From: Evernia prunastri
Taxonomy: Eukaryota > Ascomycota > Lecanoromycetes > Lecanorales > Parmeliaceae
Reading direction: 5' to 3'
NCBI GenBank assembly: GCA_003184365.1
Contig: NKYR01000177.1
Coordinates: 1-60,212 of the forward strand
DNA: 60,212 nucleotides
Position numbers and translations under genes: made by a program. The notes below the pieces were generated by a model. The model ran no database searches and had not been told where the DNA came from. It worked only from the letters and a program-made list of their open reading frames with translations. Positions 45,236 to 58,995 of this stretch are shown piece after piece; position 1 is the first letter of the stretch; each line of letters begins with the position of its first letter.

Positions 45236-46089
45236 TTTTAAGCGTCGAGTAGCTAAAGCTAAAAACCGAGTAGTTAAAGTGAGACTAGCGTCGGGTAACT
45301 AGAGTGATCTCTCACTTTTCTCTATTTCCTTTATCTCTTTAGAGCCGATTTTGAAATTTACGAGTTTTAACGCTCGCGAAGTTCGAAATTTTAAATAGAT
45401 TAATGCGAAATTCGAATAATAAAGATGAAGTAATCGAAATCTTAAAAACGACTATATTAAATCGTCTATTTTATATAAATCTTTCGAGGATTTCATATTT
45501 TATCAAAAAACGATTTTTTGATAATTAAATTTTTACATTATTTAATGTATATTAAAATTAGATAAAAACGAGATCGAAGAATATATATAAAAATAGTAGT
45601 GAAATAAGTATAATAATTCTTCTAGCTGTATAATATCGATATGCTATAAGATCTTTAATAATCGATTATAAAGTTTTAATACTTGACACTAATAATCATC
45701 GCGTGTAATATAAAGATTTTCGATGAGATTTTAACTGAGATATATTTAGAGATTTTGATGTAAAAGATAATAATATATAATAATAAATACTTTATATAAG
45801 TACTAAAAGTTTAATAATTATAGAAATAATAATCGCTAAAGAAGACGCGTGTTTTGTGATAAATAAAATAATGTTATTCGAAGACTTTTCGAATAGATCG
45901 ATTATTCGATAGATTATTCGAAATGTGAGAGTTAATAAAATCGCTCTTTTAAAGTCGACTTTTAAATAGTAATAAGTTGACGTCTAAAAGAAGATATATC
46001 AAAGAATAATTAAAACGGCTTCTCTAAAGCTAGAAAGTTGACAATTAATCTTTAATCTTTAAAGAGTGCTTCGAGATTACTTTTACTTC

Positions 46090-47460
46090 GAGAATATTGT
46101 GAAAAATAATAAATTTATTAAAATAAAGCGTTTGAATTAAATTATCGATTATTTACTTATCGATAAAAACCAATTATATATCAATAGTATTATTATTAAT
46201 TTTTTCGCGTACGAAATAATAAGCGATATTAATATACTTAATATAGATTATAAAATTAAGCGTTTTTTATAAGATTAATTATCGTCGAAGATAATAGTAA
46301 TCTTTAATTTAGAGTTTTTAAGATAAAGAAGTTAAATAAGTAAATTCTTCAATCAGATCGTCTTTTTAATAATTTACGTTTAATCGATATATTCTATTTT
46401 ATAAACAAATAATATAATCATAATTCAATATTTAAACGATTAATTAATAACGTTATTATTTATATTAAATAAATAATCGAAGATAAATAATCGAAGATAA
46501 ATAATCGAAGATAAATAATCGAAGATAAATAATCGAAGATAAATCTTCGAAATAAATCGTTAGCTTAATTAGAATCGATATAATTAATAAGATTTTAAAG
46601 AGAATTTTTATATATTAAACTATAGTATATAATATCTTGAAAATATCGAAAGATTCGAATAATCGTATTTTAATATATTAAAATCGAATTAATTATATAG
46701 CCATTTACGAAAAAGATAATATAGACGATATTAAAGCGACTATTAAGTATAATATATATAAGAGATTTTATAATTAATTAATAGTTCTCGCGTAGTTTTC
46801 TTAAAGTTATATAATCTTCTTCGATTGATATTAATTTACGAGTAATCTTAAAGGATATAGAGATCGAATTAAAATCTTAATAATTAAAATAATTAAGAAA
46901 GCGAGTAATATAGATCTTTTAATTTCGACGAATAATATCGATAACGCGATTTTATTTCATAATTATATTTAAATAATAAACGTAAAATTTGATTTATATA
47001 TATAAAATTTAATCTTAAAAACTTCGTTAATACGCTAAATATTAAGTTTATTAAAATCGATAATTAAGTTATTATTCGTATAAAGAGCGACGATAATATG
47101 TTTCTTAATATTTATAAATAAGCTATTATTCGATTCGATAAATATAAAATCAATTTTTTTTATATATTTCGAAAAGTGTTAATATTAAATTCGAAAAATT
47201 TATTTAAGATCGTAGAGAACTTTATTTAACTTATAGATTTTATTATTCTTATTAAAATTATCGAATTATTATATATAAATCTCTTTCTAAATGTTATTAT
47301 AAAGAAAAATATTTTTAATATTTGTTTATTTTACGTCTTAATTTATAATCGCTATTAAAATTAAAATAATTTTATAATCTATAAATTTAATTATCGATAT
47401 GAAAGTATTATAATAATTACGATTCTTTTATTATTTGAATTTATGAATAATTTAGCGAGC
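46090..47460 (-). pseudogene. Mutated Ty1/copia pol remnant, minus strand
   Basis: Near 46130-46220 the minus strand resembles the copia RNase H end also seen at 58440-58700 (shared ATCGATTAT-TACTTATCGATA). To the right a long stop-rich stretch continues as expected for pol. The reading is weak because of heavy mutation. Its 3' LTR would be the one at 45075-45235. Confidence 0.4.
46474..46543. repeat. 14-bp tandem repeat, five copies
   Basis: TAATCGAAGATAAA is repeated five times without change within AT-rich DNA. A simple slippage repeat. Confidence 0.85.
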
Positions 47461-47466
47461 TTTATA

Positions 47467-47596
47467 TGTCAAAATTCATTCAAGTTAGATTTCACGTTAA
47501 TAATTCGACGTTTGAACTTGATAGATTTTGTATATAGCGATCTTCTTGTATCTTATATAATTTAATTAAATATTTTACACATATCTGTTTTCAATA
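47467..47596 (+). mobile_element. Ty1/copia-type LTR, 130 bp, mutated
   Basis: Starts TGTCAAAATTC and ends TTTTCAATA. It matches the inverted LTR at 57910-58035 (CACGTTA-TAATTCGACGTT, TAGATTTTGTATATAGCGAT). The next bases, GATTATAAGTTCGAA, match those after the LTRs at 50736 and 51118 and are the probable primer-binding site, so this is a 5' LTR. Confidence 0.7.
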
Positions 47597-49367
47597 GATT
47601 ATAAGTTCGAATCGTAGAATATTCTTTTAGTAGTACTATAATACTTTCAGAGCTATCTGTTAACTTATTCAAGACGTTTTAAAAAGTTGAAAGTCTCGAT
47701 AAATTATACGATCGTAATATTATGAATATTATATATTAAAATTACATTAATATTAAAAGATCGAAATATCAATCGAAAGAAAGATATAAAAATAAATTTA
47801 ATTTTATAAAGTTCGCGAGCATTAAAATTATGCTAAAAAGCGTTATTAAGCGCGAAATTCTTCGCGATATGTATCTTTTACGAATCGCGCGTTAAAGTGA
47901 ATTAATAAAAGATATTATTTCGTTTATAAATTACATTAAATAGATCTTTATTTAAATTTGAGATTGTAAATATTTTTTAATATCTTATTATTATTTAATT
48001 CGAATTTATTTTACAAATTAAAAACATTATTATATTATTTTCAAATCGAAAAAAATACTTTTAAGCTATTAAATTTATATCGATAAAAGTTTTATCGAAA
48101 TACTATTAATTCATATCTTAAAACGTTTTTAAACTACTCTCTTATAATCTTATTATTTAAATAATATAAAAATACTTTTGAGTTATCGAATCGTAAGAAG
48201 TTATTAAGTTATTAATCTATATAATTTAAACGTTATAAAGCTATTAAACGTCGATTAAACGTTCGTTAAATATATTAGCGATTATTCGTAAATTACGAGT
48301 TTAAAATATTATTAATTTTAATTATTATTAATTATGTATTATATTCTATCAAACACGTATTATATTTTTTCGTTTCGCGACGTTTCGTCGATAGCGTCTT
48401 ATATTCTTTCGTCTTGCGATAACGTTTCGTATTTTTTGATTCGTCGTTTCGATATTTGAATATTAATAATAAATACGATAAAATCGGTATTTTAATAAAT
48501 CTTATCGCTTTTAATAGAAATATAAAAAAGAAAGATTTTATATATAGATCGTCTCGAATTTTTTATAAAGTAAAATTTTTTTACGTAGTTTTTTGTCGTC
48601 TTAATAAAGAAGATAGCGTTATTTAACGAGAACGACGATAAGATTTATAAATTATTATATATACTTCGAGTGAGTCTTCGAAATTTTCTATTTATTAAAT
48701 AATCTATATATCTTATCTTCGTCGCTATTTCTAAATTTATATTTTATATATCTTTCGACACTTTCTTTAACTTTAATTATTCTTTAATTTTTTATTAAAG
48801 TTTTTAAATTATTATTAATTACTCGAAGATTAATATTATTTATTATATCTTTCCTGAAAATCAAAAGCGTAAACGTTATTATCGTTATATCTTTAAACGC
48901 GACTTTTTTTGATATAATAAAAAAGTTTAATATTACGATCTTAAAGTATTCGATAACTTCGATCCTAAAGTTTAAGATTAAATCGTCTGAAATTAAAAAA
49001 ATTGCGTGTTAATCGTATAATAAGATTTTTCGTCGACGTCTAAATTTTTAATCGATAAATTCGACTTAAAGATTTATAGCGATATCGAACTTTTCGATTA
49101 TATTATAAAATTTATTAATTATAAATTTTGAGAATATTTTCGTGAAAGAGAGTCTATCGTTTTATATTATAAAATTCGAAATTTCGAAAAAATATTAAGT
49201 CTGAGAAAGAATTATTATCGAATATCTAATTAGCGTATCGCTATAACTATACAAATAAAAGATTTATATTATTTTTCTCTTTTAAATTATTTAGACTTAG
49301 ATTAATATTATTAATACAATTAATGCGATAATTTAACTAATAAATATTTTAACGATATTAATATCAA

Positions 49368-49723
49368 CAAGTATAGGCCCACGAATGGCAGTGGTTCCGG
49401 GATCTCTCAGAGGTGAAATACTTTCAGTTTAATATTTACCAATGATTATAAGACCGATTTTGGAGATTTTTAAATTTTCTAATAGTGCATAGTAGTCTCT
49501 ACTATTCAAATAAAAACCGTAAAAAAGTAATAGAAGATTAAAAAGTTATTCAAGTTGTAAGAAGATCACAGCCAAATTTTGATGTTCTTGAGCTCGGGAG
49601 GTCTAGCGGGCTGACTCAGCACGCTATACCAAAGAGCGTAGTGGTTCCGATTTTATGATTGGCTCTAAATACAAATTTAACGTTTTCTAGTTCAGCTCTA
49701 TCTTATTCTGTTATATATACTGA
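49368..49723 (-). mobile_element. Short non-autonomous Helitron, 356 bp
   Basis: 3' terminus CAAG at 49368-49371 after host A, then TATAGGCCCACGAATGG (the hairpin is incomplete here). 5' terminus CTGA at 49720-49723 before host T. It shares GAGGTCTAGCGGGCTGAC and CAAAGAGCGTAGTGG with its sister copies. Mostly unmutated. Confidence 0.78.
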
Positions 49724-49853
49724 TAACAAAGAATTTAGATTTTTATAAATCTTGACAAAAAAGATAAAAATAAAAATATTTAACATACTATAATGCGATT
49801 TTGAATATTCTCGATATTAATTATTATAATAATTATAAGAGATCGAATAACGT

Positions 49854-50700
49854 TTGTTTTTTCTAAATTGTAATTTAATAAAAATATCGACTAAGAGAAT
49901 TCGATATTTAATAATATCAAAATTTAAAAATTATGAAAACGTTTTCGACTATATTAAAAAGTTAAAAAGACTTTATATTAAAATTCGAATTATTTATAAA
50001 AAGCTTATTTTAAATAAAATTTTCTTTTATTTTATTTTATTTTATATCGATCTAAATAAAAATTACGAAGATTATATTTAGATTTATAACGTTATTAATA
50101 TCGTTAAAAAGTCGACTTACTCGCTAAAATATACGATTTAGCGATTTATTTAAATAATTATTAATTCGTCTATTAATAGAATCGAGTTTAATATTAAATT
50201 AGTTATTACGCGTTTTAAAATTTACGTTATTATAAAAATATCAATAAATCTAACGATTTTATAATCGCAAAATAAAATCGTCGAAAATTCTTTCGATATA
50301 ATAATTTTTCGACGTATTATTAAATACTATTAAAGATTTTATAAATTTTATTACACTTAATATAAATACAATAAATAATATTAACGTAATTTTTATTATT
50401 TTAATAATTTAAAAGAATAAAAACTAAATCGTAGTTGAGATTATAATGCTTATAATAATTATAATTAGCGCGATAATAAAAAACATAATATTAATCGCTA
50501 TTATAAAGATCGTTATAATAAAAAATTACGAAAAATTCGAGATATTAATTTAATATATTATAGTTTCGAAACGAAAGTCGAAAACGTTAATTTCGATATC
50601 GACGAGATTTATGTTATTATACGATTTAAATCTTTCTCCCAATTTATAAGAATAACGAGAATAATTAATTCGAATATTATATCTCGAAGTATTATGGTTA
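49854..50700 (+). pseudogene. Mutated Ty1/copia gag remnant
   Basis: The frame 49854-50081 reads FKNYENVFDYIKKLKRLYIK and DLNKNYEDYI, a pattern of fungal copia Gag proteins. Past the stop, gag-like text continues, more mutated, to about 50700. It may belong to the element whose 5' LTR is at 47467. Confidence 0.5.
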
Positions 50701-50735
50701 GTCGAAGTGTTATATTTTGAAATAAATCTTATACG

Positions 50736-50872
50736 TGTTGAAATGTGCCTTCTGACTACTATGAAAGATTTGCCGAGCGAGAAAGGTTTTTCGAGCCTTG
50801 ACGAGAAACATTATATAGATGCTCTTAGTAGCTAGTAACAATCAATCAAGTGTTTCATCTATATTTTCAACA
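50736..50872 (+). mobile_element. Ty1/copia LTR, 137 bp, little mutated
   Basis: Perfect LTR ends: TGTTGAAA...TTTCAACA. Followed by GATTATAAGCTCGAA, a probable primer-binding site. GC-normal inside. Its internal region is cut short after about 245 bp by the LTR at 51118. Confidence 0.8.
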
Positions 50873-51117
50873 GATTATAAGCTCGAAACGCAGAATATTC
50901 GTTTAGTACTTATATGCTGATTCATTAATCAAGTATCTGAAATAAGAGAATAACATTAACTGAAACTATCGTAATATGCAGAAACAGTGTCATTAAAGCG
51001 ATATCGTTATAATTTCAAATAATCTTGCTTCGAAACAGCGTTTTTGAATTCGATAATTTCTAAACGATAAGATCGACTTATAATGTAATGATTACTGCAA
51101 TTTTCGCTGTCGTCGCT

Positions 51118-51273
51118 TGTTGAAATTATAGGGTAGAGGACCGCCAAGGCCTCGGCCCGGCTGGGCCTTGGCGGCCTTGGCATCGCCCTATGGGCGATTT
51201 TACATAGATCGTCCTTTGTATTATAGCACTTTATAGTTAATATAACTAAGTGTTCTATCACATAATTTTGATA
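51118..51273 (+). mobile_element. 5' LTR of a Ty1/copia element
   Basis: Starts TGTTGAAATTATAGG, contains a GC-rich palindromic core (CTCGGCCCGGCTGGGCCTTG), and ends near TTTTGATA. Then GGTTATAAGCTTGAA follows: allowing RIP changes, this resembles the complement of the initiator tRNA-Met anticodon region (GGTTATGAGCCC), the half-tRNA primer known from copia and Ty5. The related LTR at 45075 is inverted. Confidence 0.75.
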
Positions 51274-54200
51274 GGTTATAAGCTTGAATTTATTCGACGC
51301 TATTTATCTACAGTGATAATCTATTATTAACTATAATTACAGTGATCTCTAAGCATTGAATATTTATCGTATTGCGATGTGATTATCGCGACGAGTCGCA
51401 GTAGCTATATAGATCTCTTTGTAAATCTTCTTAATGTGAATATCATTCACTGCAAAATAATTCTTTGATCGAAAATCGATAACTAAGAGCTTAAAGCTTC
51501 TTTAGCTTCTCGTTAATATATCGAGATACGTTGAAGTTATCGACTTTAGTCGCGTTATGCGATCGTCGAATTATTATACTATCAAGAATCAATAATCTTT
51601 AAAACATTATTAGCTTCTCTACGTAGAACACGCTAACGAGATTTTTAAATTTTATTATTCTCTATATCGCTCTATTAATAGTAAATCTATCAAAATCGAG
51701 TTAATAATGATTATCTACGATGATTGAAGTCAGCAATATCAATTATTTAATTATAATTTAAAATCGTCTGAAATAGTTTATACTAATCGATTCTTTCATG
51801 AAGCGTTTAAGAAAAGTCTATTATAAAGTAAAATAATAAGAGTGTCTTATTGTTATGAAGTATTTCGATCTTAGAAATCTCTGAACAAGAAGACTAAGCT
51901 CTGTTATCGAATTTTTCAATTCGTTATCTTCGCAAATATTTTATCGCTATAATCATAATAAATTAATTTTAATTTCATAACGACGACTCGTAAGACGAAT
52001 ATTTTAAATTCGAATTTTTATTGAGATAATAGTATAAAAAGAGCGTCAAATTCTCTTTAAGAAGATTAACACGTCTTTTACAATTACATTTAATATAATC
52101 TCATCGAAAATTAGTCTTTATTATTAAATTATTCTTATCTCTAAGTGTCTTTTATTTTAATAACGTCACTCGAATCTATCGCAGATTTACGTATAAATAT
52201 TTTTTATTTCTTCTATAAGAACTCGAAGATTAGCGTCGAAAATTATTAGATATTAATAAGATTATCGAAGACTCTAATAGCAATTAGAGTATCTATTTTA
52301 TCCTTACTACTTCAGCGAACGTCAGTAGTATAAATCTCAATTTCGAAATTAACGAAAATATTTTTAACATCGCAAGTGATATTAAGTTATTCGATCTTCG
52401 TGTCAAAAGCTCTTTAAAATTCTTATCTACTTCGTTCTCTTTAAATTCTTCAAACTCTTTAAAACTTTCAAAATCTTTAAAATTATTATTCTCTACTTTA
52501 TTTCAAGTCGAAACTTTTATTCGAATACTATCATCGTTATTATTTATATTCTACGTGTTATCTTTTAACGTATTATTATCTTCGCTAATTCTTAATATTA
52601 ATAATCGACGATAAATTTAGCGCGTAAGACGATAGAAGAAACGCGTTAGTTTCGTCGACGACTTAGAGATTTTAGCGACTAATCTATTCGACGAGAAAAG
52701 TGCATTTTTTCTTAACTTTATTATTATTTTAAAGTTTAATTTAAAATATCGTCGATAAAAGCAAGATATTAATAATTGATTGATGCTTAACAATTTCACG
52801 TTTTTTAATAATATTATTAATCACAGAACTTATATCGTTATCTTTTATCGTCTCGAAGATAGTAATCGCGAACTAATCGAAGTCGAATTCGATAGCAAGA
52901 ATTCTTAGATTATACTCGATGTTTTAATTAAGAATTATTAATTTAAAAGTATAAACCTCTACAGAAAGTTAATGCGTCGAATATTTAATCTAACACTCGA
53001 TAAAGATAAAATTCGTTAATACGAAAAGAACTTTCGTAAGATTACTTCGAATATTACTAGTCTTTATAAATCTCTCGCTATCGTCGAATCTCTGTGAATT
53101 CTAATCTTTCTTATAAAATTAAACGACTCTTACAATATAGTCGAGTTAAGCTATATTTAAAATTATAATCTATTTAATAACAAGATCGTTAAATTTTAAA
53201 AGATTATAGTAAATAAGAAGATTAGAATCTTATTTAAAGAAGAAATCGAAGAACTCGCTATATATATCGTTCGTAACGATAAAAGCAAAAGCAAATAGAC
53301 TATATTTAATAACTTCGACGACTTCGAAGTTAATCGCGAGATTTGTTATTTATGTAAGATAACTAAGCGTAAGTATCGTTATTTCTCTATCAAATGCTAA
53401 ATTAAGTTCTCTTATTTGAAGTTTAAAAAGTTTATAATAAAGAAAGAGAAGAAGAAGAAGAAGACGAAAATTAATATTATTTCTTTAAAAAATAAAGTCT
53501 TAAGCAATAAACGTAAGCGTATCGAAGAGACTTTATTTAATGTCTTCGCTTCAGGAAAGAATAATTATCTTAATATCAACTGTATCTTTCTGAAAAACTT
53601 GAATTCGAATATATATCTTTAAAATATTAGTCTCGATGACTTCAATATTCTCGATACGTCTGATAAATAGATTATTAATCTTATAACTATTATGAATTTT
53701 GACGAACTCTCTGACGACTTTATCGTACTCGATAAAAAACTTATAACTCTCATAACGATCGATATTATTAAACTAAGCTCTCGTATTATAGTAAATTTCG
53801 ATTACTTTCATTATTTCTTTGCGAATCGATTCATATTTATTATTTACGAAATAATTTATTCTCGTCTTATTAAGAATATTGAAGATAGTTAGATTTAGTC
53901 TATAAGTCGCGAGATTATTGCTTTATGGTATAAGATGATCGAAAAGCGTGTTACTATTAATCTATTAAATGTGTTATATATATCTAATATAAGCGTTAAT
54001 CTTCTATCTGTCGATAAGCTTTTGAACGTCGATATCGTCGTCGTCTTTCATAAGATCGACTGCACTTTCGCTATTAATAATAATCTCGTTCTTATCGACA
54101 CTCGCAATCGAGATCTTTTCTTTCTAAATTTATAATAAATAAATAGTACTCTATAGTATTTTATTCGATTCTATTTATTAGCTATAATATGCTCGTATAA

Positions 54201-57200
54201 ATTATTTAAGTCGATAAAATTTAAATAAACTTCTTAATATAACGATAAATATGAATTTCATCAAGAATATTGCGAAGGAGTATATCTGCGAATATTGTAT
54301 TATGAAACGTCAGAAGACTATTTTTCATAACAGTCTCACTGCGTCTGATATTCGTTTAGACGAATTTATTATAGTAATCTCGTAGAGTCTCTATTTTCTA
54401 TAGATTTTAATAACGTTAAATACTTTATAATATTCAAAGATAATTTTATCTGCTATTTTAAAGTTTACTATATTCGTTATAAAAGTAAGATCTTCGTCAT
54501 ATTTTTTAAATTCAAAGTTTATTTAAAGTGTTTAAACTTTAAAATTTGTCGTCTTCGTCTCGACAATAATAAAAAGTATATTATCAAGATCTTTCTAATT
54601 TATCTTCTACAGTGTGATATTAAATAAGAGTTTACTATCTCTGAAAATCTTCAAATAAATAATACGACGAAGCGTTTTGATTAAACTCTACTATATAAAA
54701 TACATTTTATTCTATTAAGTTTTAATCTTAATAAATTCTTCTAATCGAAAATCGTGACGATTAGTAACTATCTTATTCTACGATCGCTTAATATCAAAAT
54801 CCTGACTATATTCTTCGAAGTTATATATTATCGAAGACTTATTTTATTTTATTTGCGTATTATCGACTTTATCGCTTACGCGTTAAAACGTATTTAGAAG
54901 AAACTCGTAAATCGTAGCGAAAAGTGTGTTCTTCTAAATTATAAAGAAAAACTTATTTTTCGACTATATAATCTAATCAAAAAGAAGATTATTCGCGTTA
55001 ATAATATACATTTTATAAAGAAACGTTTTTTATACGTAAATTTCGAAGAGAAAATTAATATATATAAATTCTCTAATAAGCGATAACGTTTTATAATATT
55101 AGTATTCGCTGTAGAAGAGATATTAAATAAATAACGCATTACTAACATTTCGAATAACGTTACGTCTGTGATTTCTATATCAATTATTTCTTCAATCTTA
55201 ACATTAAAATTACGATTAAACTTTTCATAATTAGCAAAAAGACGTATATCTACGTCAGCATCTATTCATAAATCTATATCGTTTATCTCTTCAAACTTTA
55301 CTATAGTAAAAATCGTTCGAGAAGATTTTAAATTAAGCGTTATTTAGAAGATTCTTTTAAATTATTTTAATCTAACGATTTCGAATCTTCGCGATCTCTT
55401 ATCTGATTCTCTTTAAAATATATTTACGATATTCGTTCTTTTAATATATTATATTAATAAGTTTAATATCTTTAAATTTAAAATTTATAGATAGATTATC
55501 TCGAACTCACTCGCTCGTATATATTAAGAGCTCGTAAAAAAAGACGAATATAAATCTCCTATAAATAATAATACTTAATATTTTATTTAGATATGTTTCG
55601 ACGTCTATATTCTACGAGAACGCTAAATTTATATTTTGAAACGAGATCTTATTAAAGAAGTCACTCGTTATAATGTTCGCTAAGTCGTTCGTAAATTCGA
55701 GTAATAAAAGAATTATAATTATTATAATACTTTCGCATCGATGATTAAACTTATAAATTATAAGATTATTTTCGCTTTGATAGCGATTATAAATTAAGAC
55801 GTAAAATAAATAAATATTAAAATCGTCTTTTTTTATGATAATATTCAGAAAGAGATTTACGTGTAATAATTCGATGATTTTATTAAGAATAATAGAGTCT
55901 ATAAGTTAAATAAAGTTCTTTATAATCTAAAATAGTTCTCTCGAATTTGATATTAGCACTTCTCGAAGTATATAAAAGAACTTAAGAAAAGAAAAAAGAG
56001 TTAAAAATAATTTTAACAAATAATGATAATAGTTATAGCGACGACGAGAACGAACGAATTTTATAAGACTCGATTCTGAAATTCAGTGAAAGGAGTTTAT
56101 ATTGAGATATTTATAGATATATTATTATTAATAAGTTTTACAAGAAATTTATGCATCGAAATATACTAAAATAAGTATATCGATATTAAAAGATCTTTAG
56201 AAATTATCGCTGTAAGACTGTTTAGATGAAGATTTAAAGTCTTTTATTAAGAAATTTAGGCTATTTCTCTAATAAAACAACAATAAATTAAGAGATATTT
56301 TTATATCTCTAATTCTAAGTCAAATTCTTTAGCAAATATCAAAAAGAATAACAAGTATTAAATCGCTAGAATTAGATTCTTTCTTAATTCATTTATTCTA
56401 ATCTATAAACGTTATATTAGCTTTGAAAAAAAGATCTTAATTAATAAATAATTGATTCTTTTTAAGAGTCGTTTCAAGCATAATATAAAAATCGATAACA
56501 AAGTTGCAGAATAAGACTTCAAATTGTACTTTCTATACGTGAATAATTATTTTTTAGATCTACAATTTATCTCTAAAGAGATTAAAATCGACGATTTTAA
56601 AATAATAAAAGATCTTTTAGATACGTCGTCTATAGTAATTTAGCTTTTAAAGCAACTCTCAAAACCCTGAAAATACGTGATTTATTTAGATAACTTCTTT
56701 GTTCGAGTATCTCTTTTGAAAGATTTAGACTTCGATATATATAATATAGTTAAAAATGACTCTAAAATTACACACGAACTTATAGTACTCAGAGCGCTTT
56801 CGAATAAGAAAAAGAACTAAAGAATATTTGCAATTACAACAGTATAGAATAAAGTATTATATTTATTCTGACAAGATAATAACACTATACTCTTTATAAT
56901 AACAACTCACTCTAAAGCGAAGACTCGAGAATTTAATCTCAAAGATATTAAAAGAAAATACGATATTTTCGCAAATTTAGTATATATTGTAGACGATATT
57001 AGATAAATAAAGATTCTACTATTTTCTCGAATTGTCTGCGATTACAATAAGCATATAAAAGATTCGAATAAAAATGCTTAACAACGAGCATATTACACTA
57101 CAGAGACACGAAACGATAGATGATATTAATGATCTCTGTTCATCTTTTTATTAGACGCAGTTATACTTAATAGATATATTCTTTTCGACTACAACACTCT

Positions 57201-57430
57201 AATTCGAAGCTGTCTCACTTCGAGTTTCAAAGATAAATTACTTTAGCGCTTATACGAGATTCTTTTGATCAACGACGAAAAATCTCTTACGAATTCGACA
57301 ATAATAATTTATTAATCGAATTGTCGAAGTATAGAAGAAAACAGCTTAAAAGAAAGCTTATATATAAGATCTATAAAGAAATAAAGAGACGAAGATAATT
57401 AAAGAGGATTCCACTTCAAGAGATCAATAA
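51274..57430 (+). pseudogene. Ty1/copia gag-pol, RIP-mutated, domain order still visible
   Basis: In order on the plus strand: a Gag zinc-knuckle remnant around 53344-53397 (CYLC...C); the protease/pre-integrase segment 53692-54135 (VNFDYFHYFFANRFIF, where the protease D-S/T-G is already mutated; then LLNVLYISNISVNLLSVDKL); integrase about 54240-55100; reverse transcriptase about 55310-56010 (VVRKFE, then NTFASMIKL, INIKIVFFYDN and VYKLNKVLYNLK, standing for the usual DVKTAFL and LYGLKQ motifs); RNase H about 56950-57420. Stops and changed catalytic residues show it is dead. A clear same-strand 3' LTR was not found. Confidence 0.72.
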
Positions 57431-57673
57431 TAACGTATCGTTACGAAGAAAGCGTACAAATGATAGAGTATCGAAGTCATATTATAACTGTACTAGTTTG
57501 AAGTGTGAAGGATTAGACTGTTATATAATGATTAAGTGCTGAAACGAGTTGTATAAGAATATAGTTGACTGATATTGCTGAATACTCTCAGCACTTGAAA
57601 AGAGAGATAAGACTTGATTGATGAAGGAAGCGACGCTACTAAGCGAAATGTATTGTAATAGACATAGTGCCCG

Positions 57674-57712
57674 ATTTTAGCGTATATCGTCAAATCACCA
57701 GAAGAAGGAATA
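57674..57712. mobile_element. Single MITE terminus
   Basis: TTTTAGCGTATATCGTCAAA then TCACCAGAAGAAGGAATA is similar to the right terminal repeat of the MITE at 41140-41314. The partner terminus is not seen nearby, so this is a truncated copy. Confidence 0.55.
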
Positions 57713-57785
57713 AAGTGCGACCGATATCGAGGTCGACCTTTAGCCGACTTAGCGGCCTTTTAGGTTCTAGAATTTCAATAAATTC
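57713..57785 (-). mobile_element. Possible copia LTR remnant, minus orientation
   Basis: GTCGACCTTTAGCCGACTTAG then CGGCC, ending with AGAATTTCAATA, looks like a mutated inverted copy of the GC-rich start of the 51118 LTR, directly next to the MITE terminus. Confidence 0.35.
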
Positions 57786-57909
57786 GTCGTAAAGATATAG
57801 TTCTATCTTTCGATATTCTTCGATTAAATGCGATATATCTCGACTTCGATTTCGAGTTAATCTTTTATCTTACGTAAGACGTACGAGATAAAATCTTAAT
57901 CTTTTAATT

Positions 57910-58035
57910 TGTTGAAAATAGGTGCGTGAAACACTTAATTAAGTTGTGTGTCTCTCTAAGAAGATCGCTATATACAAAATCTATTAAGTCTGAACGTCGA
58001 ATTACTAACGTGAAAACGGACTTAGAATTTTAACA
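57910..58035 (-). mobile_element. Ty1/copia LTR, minus orientation (3' LTR)
   Basis: Ends TGTTGAAA and TTTTAACA; its reverse complement matches the LTR at 47467-47596. RNase H remains of a minus-strand copia element lie to its right, so it would be the 3' LTR of that element. Confidence 0.65.
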
Positions 58036-58439
58036 CTCTCACACGATCGTCTTAAAAAATCAAAAAATTGAAAATAACAAAGATATTCTCTGATGCAGAT
58101 TTTCGTTTTGACTTTATCATTAAACTTTTTCATTTTTTGTCAAAAAACGATTTTTTGAGAATTTATTTTTCACTTTATTAGATATATATTAAAATTTTAT
58201 TAAAATATAATCGATGAATATATAAGAAGTGTTAATATCTATCTTGAATATTAAATAATTATAAGACTGCTTGATGAGATTGAGTTCGATCGATATCTTA
58301 GAAAATAAGCGATTAGAGATGTGATATCTTGAAGAGATGAAATAATAAGAAGATGTGAGATCGATTATAAAGTTTTAATATACTTGAAGACTCTAAGATT
58401 GAGATAACTTTCACAGAATTATTAGTAGAATAGTAAGTC

Positions 58440-58760
58440 TATCGCATTGCGAAACATTTCAAACTTGTCTTTAATTAGCGACTTGATTAATTTATCGATT
58501 ATCTACTTATCGATAGAGATATACTCGAAGATTACTATCTTGTCGACGATCTTTTTTCGATAAAAGTGATTGTCGATTTCGATGTGTTTGATACGTTCGT
58601 AAGAACGAGGGTTTTTAATTAGCGTAATAACGTTTTAATTGTTCTCGTAGATAATAATCGTTTTTAAAACGTTACTATTAGATCGCAGAGACGTTAAGAG
58701 ACTTCGTAATTAAATAACTTTTTTTGTAATTTAAGTTTGCTTAATATATTCGACTTTATA
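58440..58760 (-). pseudogene. C-terminal RNase H end of a minus-strand copia element
   Basis: The reverse strand reads HIEIDNHFYRKKIVDKIVIF then EYISIDK-IIDKLIK and KFEMFRNAIDLL. This follows the ending common to copia polyproteins (H-I--RYHF-RE---G-I---Y, then D-LTK, then F---R-A-GL). The element runs to the right and is cut at about 58995 by a Helitron. Confidence 0.68.
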
Positions 58761-58995
58761 GATCGAAAGAATAACGATAACTTATCGTTTGAAAGATCAA
58801 TTAATAATTACATTATTAATATTAAATATATAGTTAGAGATAAAGCGACGCGTAGCGATATCGTTAATTTAGTCGAAGTCGATATAGTCTATTAAGTTAA
58901 AGAGAGTATTTTGAAAAGTAAGTTAAAAGTTGACGATATTCTTTAGATACTGAAAGATACGCTTTATTATATTTTAATATCGTTTAATGAGATTA

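Noticed and set aside
46474..46543. Regular 14-bp repeats as a CRISPR-like array
   Set aside because: Units are directly adjacent with no spacers; a simple tandem repeat in a eukaryotic genome.
47590..47625. TTCGAATC-like words in the desert as a tRNA gene
   Set aside because: No acceptor stem or anticodon arm; the words belong to the primer-binding region after an LTR.
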